Origin: Verrucomicrobiota bacterium
GTDB lineage: Bacteria > Verrucomicrobiota > Verrucomicrobiia > Verrucomicrobiales > Akkermansiaceae
Direction: 5' to 3'
Assembly (NCBI GenBank): GCA_008932955.1
Contig: WBXE01000035.1
Coordinates: forward strand, 1-14,992
DNA length: 14,992 nucleotides
Below the pieces are notes generated by a model. The model was not told where the DNA came from. It saw only the letters and a program-made list of their open reading frames with translations, and ran no database searches. Below are positions 12,149 through 14,992 of this stretch, piece by piece (the first letter of the stretch is position 1; every line of letters begins with the position of its first letter). A program made the translations under genes and the position numbers.

Positions 12149-14992
12149 ATGAAACACGCCCTTCTGCCACCTTCCCTGCGCGCCTGCTGCGCCACGATTC
12201 TCCTGTTTTTGCTACTGGCCTTGCCAGCTGTGCTGCGGGCCCAAGCGCCGGACCTCACGGCGACGGATCTCAGCACGCTCAACCGCGCTTGGACTTGGAA
12301 CTTGGGGGCCACCGGGATGCGCGGCTGGATCTATCACGCCTGGCCGGCGACCATGAATACGGATGATTGCACGCTGTTTGCACCCTATCAGATACTGGTG
12401 ACCACCGTGGCACCGAGCACTCCGGCGGCCGGGGTGATGGCCATAGACGACGTGATTTTGGGCGCGAGTGCAGGCGCGGGTCCGGTGCCGCTCTTCACCA
12501 CCGACGCCCGCAAAACCCTGGGTTTGGCGATTGGTGCCGCCGAGGGTGCCGACGGCGTTCTAAGCCTCAAGCGCTGGCGTGCCGGGGTCACCACCGATGT
12601 GTCCATCACCCTGCAGGTCATGGGTGCCTACACCGCTACTGCGCCCTACAGTTGTTCGAAGTCCACGTTGATCATGACCAACGCCGCCAAGAGTCTCGCA
12701 CAAAGGGTCACCGCGAAAGGCTGGGGCAATATGGACGGCAGTTCGGCGATCAATGCGCTGGCCCTTTTGGCAACCGGTGATCCCCAGTACATGCCGATGC
12801 TACGGGATCATGCCCGGGCATTGGTGCCCGCGGGTTATGTTGCGGGTGGGGACGCCTGGCATTTCTACAACGGGGTGTTTCTGGCGGAGTATTACCTGCG
12901 CACCGTGGACCTCGGCAATCCCGATACGCAGGTATTTCCCGGGCTCTGCGCCTATGTCATTCATGCAGCTAAAAACTCGAATCTCTGCGGCACCACCGGC
13001 CACGGGTTTGCAACCATCCCGCCCCCAGGCGGTTGGGTGAACGGACATCATGGTTCGATCGCTCCCTACGGCGCGCTCAACCAGGCCGGGCTCATTGCCC
13101 AGCTGACCATTGTGCTGGGCAAGAAGGCGGGCGTGGTGGACCCGGAGATTGATCCGGCCATTGAGCGGATGGCCTTTTTCTTCGGCCATTATGTTAACGC
13201 CGGCGACATTCCCTACGGCGAACACCAGCCGTTTTGGGGCGAACACAATATTGGAGCTTTGCCCCGGCAGTATTATGAACACCGCAGCAATGGCAAGAAT
13301 GGTCTGTGTGCGGTCTTGTTCAGTTGCATGGACAACAAGCCGGCGCAGGCGGAGTATTTCGCGCGGACATCCTTGTCGTCATATCGGGGCGAGGCCTACG
13401 GGCATACCGGCCAGGGCTTCAGTTACCTGTGGACGGAGTTGGCCGCCAACATGGGCGGCCCGGCCGCAGCCGCGGAATACGAGAAGCGAGTGCGCTGGGA
13501 TCGTGACCTCAAGCGCCGCTGTGATGGTTCGTTTGTGTATGAAGGTGGCGACCAGTGGGGGCCCGGCCAGGCGCACGACCGCTTGGCGGCGGACGGTGTG
13601 ACCACGATTAACGCCTACTGGGACAATACTTATGAGTACTGGGCCATTCCGACCGCCTCATATCTCCTGCACGCCGCTATGCCTTTGAAGGTGCTCTACA
13701 TCACGGGCAAAGGCTTGGATCCAGCCAATCCACGGCTCACCCCCGCTAAGGTGACCAACGCCACCTGGGCCGGCGACTTTGCCGGCAACTGCGGCAGCTA
13801 TTCCAAGACACAACTCATTGCCGCACTGAGTGAATACGATCCGATTGTCAGGTTGAATGCCGCCACCGAACTGGGCACCCGCTGGGTGAGTGCCACTGAG
13901 CTGAACTCACTCATCGCCATGGCGGAAAATACCAGCGATGCCTATCTGCGCGCAGGGGCTTGCACCGCCCTCGGCTGCATGAAAGCCCCCAGCGCCATCC
14001 CCGCCCTGACCCGCCGCCTCAGCGACACCGATATCCAGGTGCGTGCCAGAGCCGCTCTCGCGCTTGGCCTGATGGACCCGGGGGCGCTGGCTCCGTCCGT
14101 GCCCGACATGGCGCAGGCGTTTATCAACAATGTGACGGCGCCGCTGCCATGGGATCCGGGCTTCAATACGGCCGATCCCTTGCAGATGGCCAACGGCTTT
14201 TTGGCAGGGACGCTGTTCGGAACTTGTGCCAATACCATGCTCAATGCCAACAAAAGTCTGTTCTATCCGGCGGTGCGGGTCGGCCTCCAACAACCCACCG
14301 GCAATTGCCGCGGCCAGCTCAACGGCTTCGTGGAATACTTGCTGCCCCAAGCCGACGTGCAGGAGTTGACCCTGGACTTGTTCCAAGACGCCAAAGTCCA
14401 AACCTCGCTGGACACCTTCATGGGCGGCTATCCGCCGATTGCCGCCATGCGGGCGCTCTCAAGGTGTCACATTCAGGAATCCATTCAGGTGATGCACGAT
14501 AACGTGCCCTTCTATAAGTCATGGGCCCTTGACTGCTTGCCAAAATATGGCGAGGCGGCCCGCTGGACGCTGCCTGAGTTGTATAGCGACCTAGCCAATT
14601 GGAAGCCCTCCGCCCCCGGCAGTACTAACCCAAATTATGATGCGCTGACCAACGATATCTCGCTGTTGGAAGCCGCCAAGGCCCCGTCGGCGGTCTATGC
14701 CCTGGCGCATGCCGACCCGCAAATTCTGGCCACCCCGGTCAACACTGGCATGGCGATCACTCTCACAGGCTCTTCCTGGCGGACGCCCCAAGTCGTGTGC
14801 ACCATCGCGACCCAACCGGCGCATGGCACCCTCACGGGCTTTCCGCCCAAGCTGACCTACACCCCCGCAGCTGGCTACCAGGGCGTTGACAGCTTTACAT
14901 ACACGTCTACCGACAGTCTGACTACTTCATCGCCAGCTACGGTGAATTTGGTGGTGGGAACCGGCGGCAGCGGCTTGACCGGGAGTTATTAC
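12149..14992 (+). CDS. Secreted multidomain protein, DUF6288-like, partial (C-terminus beyond right edge)
   Basis: The frame is open from the ATG at 12149 to the right edge (948 codons visible). Residues 1-33 are a signal peptide (ATILLFLLLALPAVLRAQA, likely cut after AQA). Residues ~48-165 look like a PDZ-type domain (WNLGATGMRGWIY, then ILVTTVAPSTPAAGVMAIDD, and LSLKRWRAG). From Gly191 (GWGNMDGSSAINALALLATG) to ~540 there is a helix-rich region with many Trp, His and Gly motifs (GGDAWHFYNGVFLAEYYL, GGWVNGHHGSIAPYGALNQA, YWDNTYEYWAIPTASYLLHA), suggesting an alpha/alpha-toroid. HEAT-like repeats follow (~570-641, e.g. SAIPALTRRLSDTDIQVRAR), then a bacterial Ig-like domain (~851-936). The last residues GSGLTGSYY resemble the start of a PA14 domain. 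The N-terminal half matches my recollection of DUF6288 in Planctomycetes and Verrucomicrobia. Function is unknown; a secreted carbohydrate-active or envelope protein is a guess. No Shine-Dalgarno is visible. Confidence 0.85.
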   Translation, partial: MKHALLPPSLRACCATILLFLLLALPAVLRAQAPDLTATDLSTLNRAWTWNLGATGMRGWIYHAWPATMNTDDCTLFAPYQILVTTVAPSTPAAGVMAIDDVILGASAGAGPVPLFTTDARKTLGLAIGAAEGADGVLSLKRWRAGVTTDVSITLQVMGAYTATAPYSCSKSTLIMTNAAKSLAQRVTAKGWGNMDGSSAINALALLATGDPQYMPMLRDHARALVPAGYVAGGDAWHFYNGVFLAEYYLRTVDLGNPDTQVFPGLCAYVIHAAKNSNLCGTTGHGFATIPPPGGWVNGHHGSIAPYGALNQAGLIAQLTIVLGKKAGVVDPEIDPAIERMAFFFGHYVNAGDIPYGEHQPFWGEHNIGALPRQYYEHRSNGKNGLCAVLFSCMDNKPAQAEYFARTSLSSYRGEAYGHTGQGFSYLWTELAANMGGPAAAAEYEKRVRWDRDLKRRCDGSFVYEGGDQWGPGQAHDRLAADGVTTINAYWDNTYEYWAIPTASYLLHAAMPLKVLYITGKGLDPANPRLTPAKVTNATWAGDFAGNCGSYSKTQLIAALSEYDPIVRLNAATELGTRWVSATELNSLIAMAENTSDAYLRAGACTALGCMKAPSAIPALTRRLSDTDIQVRARAALALGLMDPGALAPSVPDMAQAFINNVTAPLPWDPGFNTADPLQMANGFLAGTLFGTCANTMLNANKSLFYPAVRVGLQQPTGNCRGQLNGFVEYLLPQADVQELTLDLFQDAKVQTSLDTFMGGYPPIAAMRALSRCHIQESIQVMHDNVPFYKSWALDCLPKYGEAARWTLPELYSDLANWKPSAPGSTNPNYDALTNDISLLEAAKAPSAVYALAHADPQILATPVNTGMAITLTGSSWRTPQVVCTIATQPAHGTLTGFPPKLTYTPAAGYQGVDSFTYTSTDSLTTSSPATVNLVVGTGGSGLTGSYY

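Overview
The window (about 60% G+C by eye) looks like a chromosomal piece from a member of the Planctomycetota–Verrucomicrobiota–Chlamydiota group, most likely a verrucomicrobial or lentisphaeral bacterium. This is inferred from the gene set: a DapL-type LL-diaminopimelate aminotransferase, a Tat-exported Gfo/Idh/MocA oxidoreductase, a large secreted protein resembling the DUF6288 family, a secreted protein made of ~31-residue 'DPxxA' repeats, and intergenic regions full of short tandem and inverted repeats. No mobile element, CRISPR array or phage gene is visible.

Layout. 1-1856 (minus) is the N-terminal part of a secreted tandem-repeat protein that runs off the left edge. 1857-2395 is non-coding and holds a decayed fragment resembling a PIN-domain (VapC-like) toxin and two heptanucleotide arrays. 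2396-3145 (plus) is an inositol-monophosphatase-family phosphatase. Two more tandem repeats separate it from ispF at 3281-3766 (plus). Convergent to ispF, and transcribed leftward, lie a MalY/PatB-type PLP enzyme (3793-4932) and dapL (5043-6275). A 343-base divergent gap with a 45-base almost perfect hairpin separates dapL from pcm (6619-7287, plus), which is followed by a YycJ/WalJ-like metallo-beta-lactamase-fold hydrolase (7358-8134, plus). A hairpin-rich convergent gap leads to a Tat-exported Gfo/Idh/MocA oxidoreductase (8405-9742, minus). Next come a tRNA-Leu(UAG) with a recognisable promoter (9882-9963), then a translationally coupled pair: a sugar isomerase/epimerase-like TIM barrel (9996-10853) and a second, cytoplasmic Gfo/Idh/MocA dehydrogenase (10850-11875). 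A 113-base inverted-repeat element precedes the last gene (12149 to beyond 14992), a secreted multidomain protein with a PDZ-like segment, a probable helical catalytic or binding region, HEAT-like repeats, an Ig-like domain and the start of a possible PA14 domain.

How the genes work together. Core metabolism is represented by isoprenoid synthesis (ispF), lysine/peptidoglycan precursor synthesis (dapL), sulfur amino acid or C-S lyase chemistry (MalY/PatB-like) and protein repair (pcm). The two Gfo/Idh/MocA enzymes plus the TIM barrel suggest oxidation and isomerisation of sugars, one step outside and the others inside the cytoplasm; the substrate cannot be read from sequence. The two proteins at the window edges are large, exported and of unknown function.

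The best candidates for something undescribed are the architecture of the edge proteins, the clustered intergenic repeats around the phosphatase gene, the two inverted-repeat elements, and the habit of placing a C-run directly before ATG with no Shine-Dalgarno sequence in several genes.
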